NCBI GenBank assembly: GCA_903928495.1
Contig: CAIYQZ010000076.1
Coordinates: forward strand, 1 to 64,000
Direction of reading: 5' to 3'
Source: an uncultured bacterium
GTDB taxonomy: Bacteria; Pseudomonadota; Gammaproteobacteria; Burkholderiales; Burkholderiaceae_C
Length of the DNA stretch: 64,000 bases
The position numbers were made by a program, and so were the translations under genes. The notes beneath the pieces are model-generated. The model saw only the letters and a program-made list of their open reading frames with translations. It was not told the origin of the DNA and ran no database searches. Position 1 is the first letter of the stretch, and every line of letters begins with the position of its first letter. This document shows positions 1 through 9,615 of the stretch, piece after piece.

Positions 1-129
1 GCATACAGAAGACACACGGGGCTGGCGGGGTGCAATAGCGTCGGTAAGACACTGAATGCCCATGCTCGCACCGTCAAAGACCTCGGCACCAGCTCCGCAT
101 CGGCTGGTTATGGCCGGGTTTTGAATAAA

Positions 130-498
130 TCAGGTCGGACCAATTAGTTCGCCCATAACAGCACCATCGATCGATCGAATAATCTGGGAATTCATCCGCG
201 TAAGATTTGGGCCGTTGGAGGGGTCGATAGGGCCTTTAATGTGCTGCTCCTTGCTAACTTGGAAGTATCCAAAACTTTTGGAGTCCTGTCCCATTGGAAT
301 AAGTGGCTGCCCGTATTGATTGAATTTCTCAGGCGGCAAAATCACCGTCTCATAAACCTTAACGCCCCCATCAATGGCACAAAGTCGCTTGGCCTCTGCA
401 TCCAATCGGTCGCGTTCTGTGGGGTAGAACAACCACCACGCCAGCACCAAAGCGGCCAGCACTGTCGGTATCACTTCGCGCCGATGAATCAAGACCAT
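130..498 (-). CDS. Small single-pass membrane protein of unknown function
   Basis: A 122-residue protein. Residues about 8-26 form one hydrophobic helix, followed by a polar, probably periplasmic domain with an LCA motif near residue 39 and a C-terminal IRSIDG...GELIG stretch. The 168-residue protein encoded at 1304-1810 has the same plan (hydrophobic helix, LCA..G, then VRIVDLDTGE), so the two are plausible distant paralogues on either side of a broken lipase. The start lies inside the last codons of the lipase frame (10-base overlap). I do not recognise the family. A role as immunity or accessory protein to the lipase is a guess from position only. Confidence 0.55.
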   Translation of the reverse strand: MVLIHRREVIPTVLAALVLAWWLFYPTERDRLDAEAKRLCAIDGGVKVYETVILPPEKFNQYGQPLIPMGQDSKSFGYFQVSKEQHIKGPIDPSNGPNLTRMNSQIIRSIDGAVMGELIGPT

Positions 499-1307
499 GT
501 GACCTCCTGTCCCGTGGGGCGGGCTTTGCAGGTGGCAATGGTTGCTTTGTTGAAGTTCATAGCAACAAAGCCAATTATTCCGAGCGCCAGTGGCCTTTTT
601 TGTCTATTTTTTCGGCAAGGCAATCGCTTGTTGTTCAGGCGATACCTGTTCTGGCCGAGCACGTTGCCGGTCAGGTCCTTCTCATTGCGCGTGACCAGCG
701 CCTGCAGCATGGCGGCGCGGTCGGTGTACCAGTTGTCGCTGTAGGAGGGTTGCTTGCTGGTGTCGCCGCAGCCGCCCAGGCTGTGGCCGTTGACGGCGTT
801 GATGGAACCAAGCACGCTCAAAACGCCTGTGCCTGTGGTGGGTGTGTCCAGGGCGAATGTTTTGCCAATGACTGCACCTGGTATGTCCGCCACATTGATT
901 CGCACCACGTTTTGGTCGGTGGTGCTGGCGGTGCTTTTGAGCCACCAGTTGACTGTGTCTCTGATCTGGTCGCAGGGCAGGCCTTTGGAGGCCAGGCTGG
1001 CGTCGTCGGCAATGTCTGTGCCGCCTTGGGTGCCGCGCATGGAGACGTAAGTCTGGCCGGCATAGGGTGTGCCCGCTTTGCCTTCCCACACCACGGCGTC
1101 AAAGCCGGTGCCCAATTCTGAATTGATGGTGTTGGGCGTTTCGACGCTGGATTTGACGGTGAAGTTGGCGGCGAGGAAGGCAAACTGGGATTGTGTGAGG
1201 CGTTTTAAGAAGTCTGAACTTTCTGTAATGTTTCCCTTTGTAATGCCTTTTATATAGGAGGCGTCTGCAAGCAAGGCGTTGACGTAAGCGGTTTGAATTG
1301 TGTTCAT
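489..1307 (-). pseudogene. RTX/class-3-like lipase, internally deleted and 3'-degraded
   Basis: A 272-residue frame. The first 180 residues look like the N-terminal half of a secreted lipase of the alpha/beta-hydrolase fold, with a YVSMRGT strand and the nucleophile elbow GHSLGG near residues 175-180. Directly after it the frame jumps to a segment resembling the region before RTX repeats (YTDRAAMLQALVTRN). It then ends in about 50 residues of basic low-complexity sequence that overlaps the start of the downstream membrane-protein gene. The catalytic Asp/His half and the glycine-rich calcium-binding nonapeptides are not visible. Read as an internal deletion plus loss of the true 3' end. Its ATG overlaps the stop of the upstream gene (ATGA), so the pair was one operon. 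Confidence 0.6.
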
Positions 1308-1810
1308 TGGGATCTTCCGTAAGTTAAGTTTGTTTGTGCAGCGAGCGCGCCAAATGCAATCTGATCTAAATGGCCACGACGGTTTGCCGAGCAGGAATAT
1401 TCATTTCCAAGAATGGATATCCCACTCAGACGCCCACCGGGTGTGCTGAAAGACTTGAACTGAGCAATCTGCTCGCCTGTGTCTAAGTCGACGATTCGAA
1501 CGACTAGTTGACTAATCGGTATGGCGTAACTTTTCAACGGTTCAGAGTCCCCACTCTGTGTTACTGCCCGCTTGGTATTCACCGCTGCCGGGCTGATTTG
1601 CAATCGCCCTTCTTCGGCACAGAGCTTTTCAAACTGCCGCATGCCAATGAGGTGGTCCGCCAACGGCCCCACCAACAGCAGCAAAGCCACCAGCGTCTGT
1701 GCCACCCAAGCATGCTTTTTGAGGTTGAACCACTTCGGTATACGAAGGGTGATTCGGTACACCACCACCAACCACAGGCCAATGGCTGCAAAAAACATCA
1801 ATCCAATCAC
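1304..1810 (-). CDS. Two-helix membrane protein of unknown function
   Basis: A 168-residue protein with two hydrophobic segments (about residues 3-20 and 33-50). A polar domain follows, containing LCAEEG near residue 63 and VRIVDLDTGE near residue 107. It lies upstream of the lipase remnant with an ATGA stop/start overlap, so the two were co-transcribed. Its general plan matches the 122-residue protein at 130-498. It could be an immunity-type or chaperone-like partner of the lipase, but nothing in the sequence proves this. Confidence 0.5.
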   Translation of the reverse strand: MIGLMFFAAIGLWLVVVYRITLRIPKWFNLKKHAWVAQTLVALLLLVGPLADHLIGMRQFEKLCAEEGRLQISPAAVNTKRAVTQSGDSEPLKSYAIPISQLVVRIVDLDTGEQIAQFKSFSTPGGRLSGISILGNEYSCSANRRGHLDQIAFGALAAQTNLTYGRSQ

Positions 1811-2461
1811 GCCAGGCTCCTCATGCCACTCCGATGGGTAGCGATTGTTTTGTGGTCAAAAACGCCTGTGGCGCATGTCTATGTTGGTTTCATTGATATT
1901 TTTTTGTTTGCTGATTGCTATTTGTAACGGGGCGATTACTTTGTAGGCCGCACCGGTCAAATGGAAATGTGGGGGGTATTGGCTGGCGTGTTGAACTTCA
2001 TGTCTGTCAAACCAACGTCTAATTTCGCCAGTTCTCTTTTTTGTTCATGTTTTTGGGCGAGGCACACGCTTTCACGTGGGCGAAGGGCTGCAGCTTTTGC
2101 CTGGCTCGAGGTTGGCCCCCAATACCGGTACAGCACCGACCGACGGCATACACACGTTTCGTTTGGCAAAGCATCCCGTCTGGCAGTAGGTGACTTTCAT
2201 CGGGCCGAGCTTGGTAGATGTGGTGGGCGTGGACGGATGGCAGCCAATAGCTTGTCAGTTATGGCGCGGTTTGCCCATCCGCCAAATGGGTGACACGCTA
2301 GAGCAAGCATGCTCCGCGCCAACCACCGGGTAAACCCTGACAAAACAATCCAAACAAAGCACTACATTTATTTCTGATTTTTTCAATTTTCTTGTGTCAC
2401 ATCAGATCGCACAGAGCAAAGCTTTTTGTCCATTGTTCGTCAAACGCACCCCGGAGTTTTC
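1811..2461. other. Intergenic region without a convincing gene
   Basis: About 650 bases between the lipase locus and paaN. Short open frames exist but none has a ribosome binding site, a recognisable protein or suitable codon use. The last 120 bases before paaN are AT-rich and are the likely promoter region of the paa cluster. I could not identify a clear PaaX operator or -35/-10 pair. Confidence 0.5.
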
Positions 2462-4137
2462 GTGCCTCACGCCCTGCTGACCGCCCATCAACCCTTGCTG
2501 GACGGAGCGCTGCACGCCATCGCCACCCGTGGCTACTGGTCGCCCTTCAACGAAATGCCCAGCCCCAAGGTGTATGGCGAAACGGCTGCTGACGATGGCA
2601 AGCGTGCTTTTGAATCACTTCTGGGCCAGACTTTTGAGTTGAACCAGCCCGGTGACACCGGCCAGCGCGTGGCTCCTGAGCAATCGCCTTACGGCGTGGC
2701 GCTAAACGTGAGCTACCCCATGTGCGACCACGAAGCCTTGGTGGCCGCAGGCCAGGCCGCCATGCCCGCATGGCAAGCCGTGGGTGCAAAAGGCCGCACC
2801 GGCATCTGCCTGGAAATGCTCAAGCGGCTGAACGCACAGAGTTTTGAAATTGCCCATGCGGTGATGATGACCACCGGCCAGGGCTGGATGATGGCCTTCC
2901 AGGCCGGCGGCCCGCACGCCCAAGACCGCGCACTGGAAGCCGTGGCCTACGCCTGGCGCGAACAGAGCTTTGTGCCCGCCGAAGCCACCTGGGAAAAGCC
3001 GCAGGGCAAAAACCCACCCATCGTCATGAAGAAGCACTTCGAGGTGGTGGGCCGGGGCGTGGCGCTGGTCATTGGCTGCGGCACCTTCCCCACCTGGAAC
3101 ACCTACCCCGGCCTGTTTGCCGCACTGGCCACAGGCAATGCTGTCATCGTCAAGCCACACAGCAACGCTGTGCTGCCAGCGGCCATCACCGTGCGCACGC
3201 TGCGCGCCGTGCTGGCCGAACAGGGCCTGGACCCCAACCTGGTCACCCTGTGCGTGACCGAGCAGCGCAGCACCACGCAAGCGTTGGCCACCCACACGGC
3301 CGTGAAATCGGTGGACTTCACCGGTGGCAACACCTTTGGGCAGTGGCTCATGGCGAACTGCAAGCAGGCCCAGGTGTACGCCGAGCTGGCGGGGGTGAAC
3401 CACATCGTCATCGACTCCACCAAAGCCTACAAAGCCATGCTGGGCAACCTGGCGTTCACGCTGTCGCTGTACTCGGCGCAGATGTGCACCACCACGCAGG
3501 CCATTCTGGTGCCCGCTGGCGGCATCGAGACAGACCAAGGCCACAAGACGTACGACGAGGTGTGCGCCGACCTGGGTGCGGCGATCAGCAAGTTCCTCAG
3601 CAAGCCCGAAGTGGCCTGCGCGGTGCTGGGCGCCATCCAGTCAAGCGACACGCTGGCTCGCATCGAGCAGGCCAACAGCGGTGCATGGGGCACAGTGGTT
3701 CTGGCTTCTGAAACTTTGGCCAACCCCGAATTCCCCAACGCCACCGTGCGCACCCCGGTGCTGCTGGCCTGCGATGCGACTGACGTGTCGGCCTACCAGG
3801 AAGAGCGTTTCGGCCCCGTGGCCTTTGTGGTGAAGTGCGCCAATACCGCCGCCGCCGTGGCTTTGTCCGAGCACATGGTCAACACCCATGGCGCGCTGAC
3901 CGTGGGCGTGTACAGCACCCGTGCTGACGTGATTGACGCCATAACGGCGCCACCTGGCGCAGCAAGGTGGCCCTGTCCATCAACCTGACCGGTGGTGTGT
4001 TTGTGAACCAGTCTGCGGCGTTTTCTGACTACCACGGCACCGGCGGCAACCCGGCAGCCAATGCCAGCTATGCCGATTCGGCATTTGTGGCCAACCGATT
4101 CCGCGTGGTGCAGCTCCGCTACCACATTGATAGCTGA
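2462..4137 (+). pseudogene. paaN: PaaN, phenylacetate-pathway aldehyde dehydrogenase-like protein, with a frameshift near the 3' end
   Basis: An aldehyde-dehydrogenase-fold protein of the PaaN type from the phenylacetyl-CoA pathway. The GTG at 2462 is preferred: GGAG at 2453-2456 sits five bases upstream, and the protein then begins near the family's usual HALLTAHQPLLD..GYWSPF..MPSPKVYGE. The active-site Glu lies in YAELAGVNH and the catalytic Cys in SAQMCTTTQ. At about 3942 one base appears to be missing. The frame used so far runs into 15 unrelated residues and a stop at 3988, while the +1-shifted frame continues with the conserved tail (TWRSKVALSINLTGG, then YHGTGGNPAANASYADS..FVANRFR) to TGA at 4137. 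Repairing the shift gives about 558 residues, normal for PaaN. It is either a real inactivating mutation or an assembly error. The stop lies in a dispersed repeat. Confidence 0.8.
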
Positions 4138-4165
4138 CCACGCAAGCAGGACAAGCGCCATGAGC
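4130..4165 (+). repeat. Dispersed repeat copy 1 (degenerate)
   Basis: ATAGC at 4130 and AAGCG at 4153, the same 23-base offset as in every other copy. It supplies the stop codon of paaN (within ATAGCTGA) and the start codon of paaG (within GCGCCATGAG). The 3' T-rich tail is not conserved here. Confidence 0.6.
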
Positions 4166-4975
4166 TACAAAAGCATTGAATTTTCGGTTGACACCGCCAC
4201 CGGCGTGGCCCGCCTCACGCTGAACCGGCCCGACAAAATGAACGCCTTCACCGGTGACATGCACGCCGAACTTCGCGACGCGCTCGATGCCTTGCAGGCA
4301 GGTACAGGCGATTGCGCCCAGGCCCGCGTGCTGGTGGTCACTGGCGCAGGCCGGGGTTTTTGCGCGGGCCAAGACCTGGCAGACCCTGACATGGTGTTCA
4401 CCCCCGGAGAGCCGCCACCCGACGTGGGCAACGTGGTGGAGCGCAACTTCAAACCCCTGGTCATGCGGCTGACCAACCTGCGCGTGCCGACCATCGCCCG
4501 CGTGCAGGGTGTGGCCGCCGGTGCGGGCTGCAGCCTGGCGTTGGCCTGCGACATGGTGGTGGCGGCAGAGGCAGCCTCGTTCATGCTGCCGTTTTCCAAG
4601 ATTGGGCTGATACCCGACACCGGTGCTTCGTGGGCCGTGCCGCAACGGCTGGGGTTTGCTCGGGCGATGGGCCTGGCACTCACCGCACAGAAACTGCCCG
4701 CTGCCAAGGCCGCCGACTGGGGCCTGATTTGGGAATGCGTGGCCAACGACGCGCTCGACGGTGCGGTGAACGCCCTGGCAGACCAACTGGCCGCGCTGCC
4801 CACCACTGCGCTGGTGCGCACACGCCAAGCCATGCTGGCCGCACACACCGCGTCGCTGGAGCAGCACCTGTCGTATGAAGCTTTGATGATGCGCGAGCTG
4901 GGCCACAGCGCCGACTACGTGGAAGGCGTGGCCGCTTTCCTGGAAAAGCGCCCTGCCCGCTTCAACCAAGGCTGA
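4160..4975 (+). CDS. paaG: PaaG, 1,2-epoxyphenylacetyl-CoA isomerase
   Basis: A 271-residue member of the enoyl-CoA hydratase/isomerase (crotonase) family. It isomerises ring-1,2-epoxyphenylacetyl-CoA to the seven-membered oxepin-CoA in the cytoplasm. The oxyanion-hole segments are visible as GRGFCAGQDLAD (about residues 64-75) and QGVAAGAGCSLALACD (about 116-131). PFSKIGLIPDTGASW with its conserved Asp follows, the usual PaaG pattern. The ATG at 4160 is chosen over earlier in-frame ATGs because AGGA lies nine bases upstream and the protein starts directly at the first crotonase strand. It lies 22 bases after the paaN stop, within the same plus-strand run. Confidence 0.93.
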   Translation: MSYKSIEFSVDTATGVARLTLNRPDKMNAFTGDMHAELRDALDALQAGTGDCAQARVLVVTGAGRGFCAGQDLADPDMVFTPGEPPPDVGNVVERNFKPLVMRLTNLRVPTIARVQGVAAGAGCSLALACDMVVAAEAASFMLPFSKIGLIPDTGASWAVPQRLGFARAMGLALTAQKLPAAKAADWGLIWECVANDALDGAVNALADQLAALPTTALVRTRQAMLAAHTASLEQHLSYEALMMRELGHSADYVEGVAAFLEKRPARFNQG

Positions 4976-4991
4976 ACCCAGGCAACTATAC

Positions 4992-5038
4992 ATAGCTGAA
5001 AAGCCATACCCATCAAGCGCTGGATGCCAAAAAAATGA
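4992..5038 (+). repeat. Dispersed repeat copy 2
   Basis: ATAGCT at 4992, AAGCGCTGGATG from 5015, then an A-rich tail. The tail contains the ATGATG start codons of paaI, so the element forms the entire paaG-paaI junction and displaces any normal Shine-Dalgarno sequence. Confidence 0.8.
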
Positions 5039-5505
5039 TGAATTCAACCCCCAACACCACCGACGCACACGCGCTGGCTCAAGAAGTGGCACAGGCCATG
5101 TGGGGCCGCGACCACGCCACGCAGGCGCTGGGCATGTCCATCGTGGCGGTGGCCCCCGGCAGCGCCACCATTGCCATGCCCGTGCGCCAGGACATGCTCA
5201 ACGGCCATGGGATGTGCCACGGGGGCTTCATGTTCACGCTGGCCGACAGCGCGTTTGCGTATGCCTGCAACAGCTACAACCAGAACACCGTGGCATCGGC
5301 CTGCGCCATCGACTTTCTGGCCCCCGCCCGCGAAGGCGATGTGCTGGAGGCCGAAGCAGTGGAGCGCTCGCGCTCGGGCCGCACCGGGGTGTACGACATC
5401 ACCGTGAAGGTGCTCAGCGGCAAAACCGTGGCCCTGTTCCGGGGCAAGAGCTACCGGATTGAAGGCGAAGTGATTGCCGGGCTGGCCGCCAAAGCCGCCG
5501 CCTGA
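5035..5505 (+). CDS. paaI: PaaI, hydroxyphenylacetyl-CoA thioesterase
   Basis: A 156-residue hotdog-fold thioesterase. PaaI rescues CoA by hydrolysing dead-end ring-hydroxylated phenylacetyl-CoA esters. The signature GHGMCHGGFMFTLADSAFAY (about residues 57-76) includes the catalytic Asp on the central helix, and SACAIDFLAPAREGD follows. Two tandem ATGs (5035 and 5038) are possible starts. Both lie in the tail of a dispersed repeat and neither has a good ribosome binding site, so translation may depend on coupling from paaG. Position between paaG and paaK is standard. Confidence 0.93.
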   Translation: MMNSTPNTTDAHALAQEVAQAMWGRDHATQALGMSIVAVAPGSATIAMPVRQDMLNGHGMCHGGFMFTLADSAFAYACNSYNQNTVASACAIDFLAPAREGDVLEAEAVERSRSGRTGVYDITVKVLSGKTVALFRGKSYRIEGEVIAGLAAKAAA

Positions 5506-5549
5506 TCCGCCCCGCACCCCACACCAGACAGTCAAGGAGACACAAGCCC

Positions 5550-6869
5550 ATGCCCGTGAAACAACCACAACCCGGCGACCTGGAGCCCATCGAGCGCGCC
5601 AGCCGCGACGAAATTGCGGCCCTGCAACTGGAGCGCCTGCGCCACACCCTGCAGCACGCCTACGACAACGTGCCGCACTACCGCGCCAAGTTCGATGCAA
5701 AAGGCGTGCACCCGTCTGACCTGAGAACCTTGGCCGACATCGCCAAGTTCCCCTTCACCACCAAGGCCGACCTGCGCGACAACTACCCCTTCGGCCTGTT
5801 TGCCGTGCCGCGTGAACAAGTGGCGCGGGTGCACGCCTCGTCGGGCACCACGGGCAAACCCACGGTGGTGGGCTACACACTGAAAGACATTGACAACTGG
5901 GCCAACCTGGTGGCCCGCAGCATCCGCGCCGCCGGTGGCCGCGCGGGCGACATTTGCCACATTGCCTACGGCTACGGTCTGTTCACCGGGGGCCTGGGCG
6001 CGCACTACGGGGCCGAGCGTGCGGGCTGCACCGTCATTCCCATGTCGGGCGGGCAGACCGAGAAGCAGGTGCAACTGATTCAGGACTTCAAGCCCGACAT
6101 CATCATGGTCACCCCGTCGTATTCGCTGGTGATTGCCGAAGAGTGCCAGCGCCAAGGCATTGCGCCGGAAGACATTTCGCTGAAGGTCGGCATCTTCGGG
6201 GCTGAGCCCTGGGGCGAAGGCATGCGCGCCGAAATCGAGCGCAAGCTGGGCCTGGACGCGGTGGACATTTACGGCCTGTCTGAAGTGATGGGTCCCGGCG
6301 TGGCCAGTGAGTGCATTGAAAGCAAAGACGGCCCGGTGATCTGGGAAGACCACTTCTATCCCGAAATCGTCAACCCCACCACTGGCGAGCCAGTGGCCGA
6401 CGGCGAAGAGGGCGAACTGGTGTTCACCTCGCTCACCAAAGAAGCGCTGCCCATCATCCGCTACCGCACCCGCGACCTGACGCGCCTGCTGGCACCCACA
6501 AGCCGCAGTTTCCGGCGCATGGGCCGCATCGTGGGCCGCAGCGACGACATGCTGATCATTCGCGGCGTGAACGTGTTTCCCACGCAGATTGAAGAGCAGG
6601 TGCTGCGCGACACCCGGTTGTCGGGCCTGTACCAGATCATGCTCAGCCGCAGCGGCCACCTCGATGAGGTGGAGGTGCGCTGCGAACTCCAGCCCAATGC
6701 CCACCTGAGCCCCGATGAGGTGAGCGAGCTGGCCAAAGCCCTGCAGCACCGCATCAAGGTGGTTGTGGGCATTTCCACCCGCATTCAGGTGGCCGATTTC
6801 GGCACCCTGCCCCGCACCCAAACCGGCAAAGCCCGCCGCGTGTGGGACGAGCGGCCCAGTCAGGTCTGA
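5550..6869 (+). CDS. paaK: PaaK, phenylacetate-CoA ligase
   Basis: A 439-residue AMP-forming ligase that activates phenylacetate to phenylacetyl-CoA, the entry step. The adenylate P-loop is [16 protein letters not shown] (about residues 95-110), the A5 motif is [13 protein letters not shown], and the hinge/A8 region is [23 protein letters not shown]. The C-terminal catalytic lysine lies in [11 protein letters not shown]. Length matches the family. AAGGAGA lies about ten bases before the ATG. Confidence 0.96.
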   Translation: MPVKQPQPGDLEPIERASRDEIAALQLERLRHTLQHAYDNVPHYRAKFDAKGVHPSDLRTLADIAKFPFTTKADLRDNYPFGLFAVPREQVARVHASSGTTGKPTVVGYTLKDIDNWANLVARSIRAAGGRAGDICHIAYGYGLFTGGLGAHYGAERAGCTVIPMSGGQTEKQVQLIQDFKPDIIMVTPSYSLVIAEECQRQGIAPEDISLKVGIFGAEPWGEGMRAEIERKLGLDAVDIYGLSEVMGPGVASECIESKDGPVIWEDHFYPEIVNPTTGEPVADGEEGELVFTSLTKEALPIIRYRTRDLTRLLAPTSRSFRRMGRIVGRSDDMLIIRGVNVFPTQIEEQVLRDTRLSGLYQIMLSRSGHLDEVEVRCELQPNAHLSPDEVSELAKALQHRIKVVVGISTRIQVADFGTLPRTQTGKARRVWDERPSQV

Positions 6870-6904
6870 CGCTGCCTTTTCCCCCATTTTTTCAGGAGCA
6901 CACC

Positions 6905-7921
6905 ATGTACACCCAATCGTTCAACGTGCCCGACGGCGCCGGGCAACAGCCCGCCGTCAAACCTGTGCTCCGCACCGAACCGCCAGAGCTGATGGCCAAG
7001 TTCGATGCATGCATTGACGCCGACGGCCGCATCGAGCCGCAAGACTGGATGCCCGAGGCCTACCGCAAAACCCTGGTGCGCCAGATCAGCCAGCACGCGC
7101 ACTCCGAAATTGTGGGCATGCTGCCCGAGGGCAACTGGATCAGCCGCGCGCCCAGTTTGAAGCGCAAAGCCATTCTGATTGCCAAGGTGCAAGACGAAGG
7201 CGGCCACGGCCTGTACCTGTACAGCGCTGCCGAAACCCTTGGCACCAGCCGGGACCAGATGCTGGACGCCCTGCACACCGGCAAAGCCAAGTACAGCTCC
7301 ATCTTCAACTACCCCACCCTGAACTGGGCCGACGTGGGCGTGATCGGCTGGCTGGTCGATGGCGCGGCCATCATGAACCAGATACCGCTGTGCCGCTGCA
7401 GCTATGGCCCCTATGCCCGGGCAATGGTGCGCGTGTGCAAGGAAGAAAGCTTCCACCAGCGCCAAGGCTACGAAGCCCTGCTGGTGATGATGCAAGGCAC
7501 CCAGGCGCAAAAAGACATGGTGCAAGACGCCGTCAACCGCTACTGGTGGAAGTGCCTGGCCATGTTCGGGCCACCCGACGCCGACAGCCCCAACAGCGTG
7601 CAGGGCATGCGCTGGGGCATCAAGCGCATCAGCAGCGACGACCTGCGCCAGAAGTTTGTGGACGCCACCGTGCCCCAGGCCAAGGTGCTGGGCGTGACCC
7701 TGCCTGACCCTGACCTGAAGTGGAACGAAGAGCGCGGACACCACGACTACGGGCAGATCGACTGGGACGAATTCTGGGCCACGGTCAACGGCAACGGTCC
7801 CATGAACAAAGAACGCCTGGCCACCCGCGTCAAGGCCTACAACGACGGAGCCTGGGTGCGCGAAGCCGCCCTGGCCCACGCCCACAAACAACAACAACGC
7901 ACCCTGAAGGAAGCAGCATGA
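6905..7921 (+). CDS. paaA: PaaA, phenylacetyl-CoA 1,2-epoxidase catalytic subunit
   Basis: A 338-residue ferritin-like di-iron oxygenase subunit that, with PaaC, epoxidises the ring of phenylacetyl-CoA. Candidate iron ligands are visible in [23 protein letters not shown] and [16 protein letters not shown]. The ATG at 6905 is preferred because CAGGAG lies eight bases upstream and the N-terminus ([10 protein letters not shown]) is typical; an in-frame ATG further upstream would overlap paaK. The stop overlaps the paaB start (ATGA). Confidence 0.96.
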   Translation: MYTQSFNVPDGAGQQPAVKPVLRTEPPELMAKFDACIDADGRIEPQDWMPEAYRKTLVRQISQHAHSEIVGMLPEGNWISRAPSLKRKAILIAKVQDEGGHGLYLYSAAETLGTSRDQMLDALHTGKAKYSSIFNYPTLNWADVGVIGWLVDGAAIMNQIPLCRCSYGPYARAMVRVCKEESFHQRQGYEALLVMMQGTQAQKDMVQDAVNRYWWKCLAMFGPPDADSPNSVQGMRWGIKRISSDDLRQKFVDATVPQAKVLGVTLPDPDLKWNEERGHHDYGQIDWDEFWATVNGNGPMNKERLATRVKAYNDGAWVREAALAHAHKQQQRTLKEAA

Positions 7922-8226
7922 CCACCGCATCCAACGCCCCCGCCCTGAAGGAATGGCCCCTTTGGGAAGTGTTCGTCCGCAGCAAGCAAGGCCTTGAGCA
8001 CAAACACTGTGGCAGCCTGCACGCCGCTGACGCAGCCCAGGCCCTGAACATGGCCCGCGATGTGTACACCCGCCGCCAGGAAGGCGTGAGCATTTGGGTG
8101 GTGCCGGCCAAGTCCATCACCGCCAGCAACCCCGACGACAAAGGCCCGTTGTTTGACCCGGCGGGCGACAAGATTTACCGCCACCCCACGTTCTATGACA
8201 TCCCCGACGAAGTGGGGCACATGTGA
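7918..8226 (+). CDS. paaB: PaaB, phenylacetyl-CoA epoxidase subunit B
   Basis: A 102-residue small subunit of the PaaABCE complex, thought to bridge or stabilise the catalytic PaaAC subcomplexes. The family pattern [20 protein letters not shown] near the N-terminus, the [15 protein letters not shown] helix and the ending [14 protein letters not shown] are clear. It overlaps paaA by ATGA and ends where paaC begins, consistent with stoichiometric coupled translation. Confidence 0.95.
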   Translation: MTTASNAPALKEWPLWEVFVRSKQGLEHKHCGSLHAADAAQALNMARDVYTRRQEGVSIWVVPAKSITASNPDDKGPLFDPAGDKIYRHPTFYDIPDEVGHM

Positions 8227-9032
8227 TGAGCGCCACCATTGAAGCCACCGCGACCACGCCGGTCAACTTTCTGCTGCACCTCGCCGACAACGCCGTGGTG
8301 CTGGGGCAGCGCAACGCCGAATGGTGCGGCCATGGCCCCATCCTGGAAGAAGACCTGGCCCTGGCCAACATGAGTCTGGACCTGATCGGTCAGGCCCGCC
8401 TGCTGTACAGCCAGGCCGCTGAACAGTTGGGCAACGGCGCCACCGAAGACAGCCTGGCTTACCTGCGCGATGCGCACCAGTTCCGCAACCACACCCTGCT
8501 GGAGCTGCCTCATCACGGCCCGCTGGTGGGCTACGCGCACAGCGAACTCGACTACGCCACCACCACAGTCCGCAACTTCCTCTACAGCGCCTACATGGTG
8601 CCGCTGTGGTCGCAGTTGCAACACGCGGCCGACCCGGCGCTGGCAGCCATTGCCGCCAAGTCGCTGAAAGAAGCCACCTACCACTTGCGCCACGCCCGCG
8701 ACTGGCTGGTGCGCCTGGGCGACGGCACGGCCGAGTCGCACACCCGCGCCCAAGCCGCTTTGGAGCATTTGATGCCCTTCACGCAAGAGTGGTGGGTGTT
8801 TTCAGCTCTGGAAAAAGAAGCAGCCGATGCCGGCATTGCCATTGACTGGACACAGCTCGCCGCCGACTGGAACGCCCTGGTGGACGACGCCCTGGCCGAG
8901 GCCACGCTGCAGCGCCCTGCCCCGGGCGGCTACGTCACCCAGGGCAAGGTGGGCTCGCACTCTGAGCACCTGGGTTACCTGCTGGCCGAAATGCAGAGCC
9001 TGCACCGCGCCCACCCCGGTGCCACCTGGTAA
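8226..9032 (+). CDS. paaC: PaaC, phenylacetyl-CoA epoxidase structural subunit
   Basis: A 268-residue ferritin-like partner of PaaA, structurally required but lacking the full di-iron site. Recognisable segments are LADNAVVLGQRNAEWCGHGP, LANMSLDLIGQAR, EATYHLRHARDW (about residues 158-169) and HSEHLGYLLAEMQ at the C-terminus. The ATG at 8226 overlaps the last base of the paaB stop (TGATG). A GTG one codon upstream is also possible. Confidence 0.95.
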   Translation: MSATIEATATTPVNFLLHLADNAVVLGQRNAEWCGHGPILEEDLALANMSLDLIGQARLLYSQAAEQLGNGATEDSLAYLRDAHQFRNHTLLELPHHGPLVGYAHSELDYATTTVRNFLYSAYMVPLWSQLQHAADPALAAIAAKSLKEATYHLRHARDWLVRLGDGTAESHTRAQAALEHLMPFTQEWWVFSALEKEAADAGIAIDWTQLAADWNALVDDALAEATLQRPAPGGYVTQGKVGSHSEHLGYLLAEMQSLHRAHPGATW

Positions 9033-9038
9033 ACCACC

Positions 9039-9578
9039 ATGACCCGTGCTGTGGCATTGACGCTGGACGAGGTTTGGGCCGTGCTGGACGGCGTGGCCGA
9101 CCCGGAAATTCCGGTGGTATCGCTGCGCGAGCTGGGCATTCTGCGTGACGTGCGCCACGGCGCACAGGGGCTGGAGGTGGTGATCACCCCCACCTACAGC
9201 GGCTGCCCAGCCATGACCCAAATGGCCGACGACGTGGTGGCCGCGCTGGCCGCCCACGACATGCCCGCCACCGTGGTGACGCAACTCGCCCCGGCTTGGA
9301 CCACCGACTGGATCACGCCCGCCGCCCGCGACAAACTGCTGGCCTATGGCATTGCGCCACCGCACTCGGCCCAGGCTGCGTGCAGCGGTGGCGGCAACCT
9401 CACACCACAGGAACGGGTGCTGAAGTTCATGCCCCGCGCCAGCACGCAGGCCGTGGCCTGCCCGCACTGCGGCTCCACGCACACCCAGGAGTCGTCGCGC
9501 TTTGGCTCCACCGCCTGCAAGGCGCTCTACAAATGCCTGAGCTGTCAGGAGCCGTTTGACTATTTCAAACCGTACTGA
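9039..9578 (+). CDS. paaD: PaaD, maturation factor of phenylacetyl-CoA epoxidase
   Basis: A 179-residue MIP18/DUF59-type protein thought to help metal-cluster assembly of the epoxidase system. The N-terminal domain shows GVADPEIPVVSLRELGI and the loop TYSGCPAM with the conserved Cys. The C-terminal extension carries two CxxC pairs (ACPHCGS and CLSCQEPF), a probable zinc ribbon. It sits six bases after paaC, before paaE, in the usual order. Confidence 0.93.
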   Translation: MTRAVALTLDEVWAVLDGVADPEIPVVSLRELGILRDVRHGAQGLEVVITPTYSGCPAMTQMADDVVAALAAHDMPATVVTQLAPAWTTDWITPAARDKLLAYGIAPPHSAQAACSGGGNLTPQERVLKFMPRASTQAVACPHCGSTHTQESSRFGSTACKALYKCLSCQEPFDYFKPY

Positions 9579-9615
9579 CAGCACCACTCACGCCCTTTTC
9601 CATCGGAGACCCACC

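Noticed and set aside
489..1307. Intact secreted lipase
   Set aside because: Only the nucleophile elbow is present; the other catalytic residues and RTX repeats are absent.
1957..2330. Short open frames and a loose inverted repeat that could suggest an integron cassette
   Set aside because: No clear RYYYAAC/GTTRRRY core pair, no integrase and no convincing protein; left as intergenic.
3951..3988. Natural C-terminus of PaaN at 3988
   Set aside because: The conserved family tail continues in the next frame to 4137, so the stop at 3988 is a product of the frameshift.
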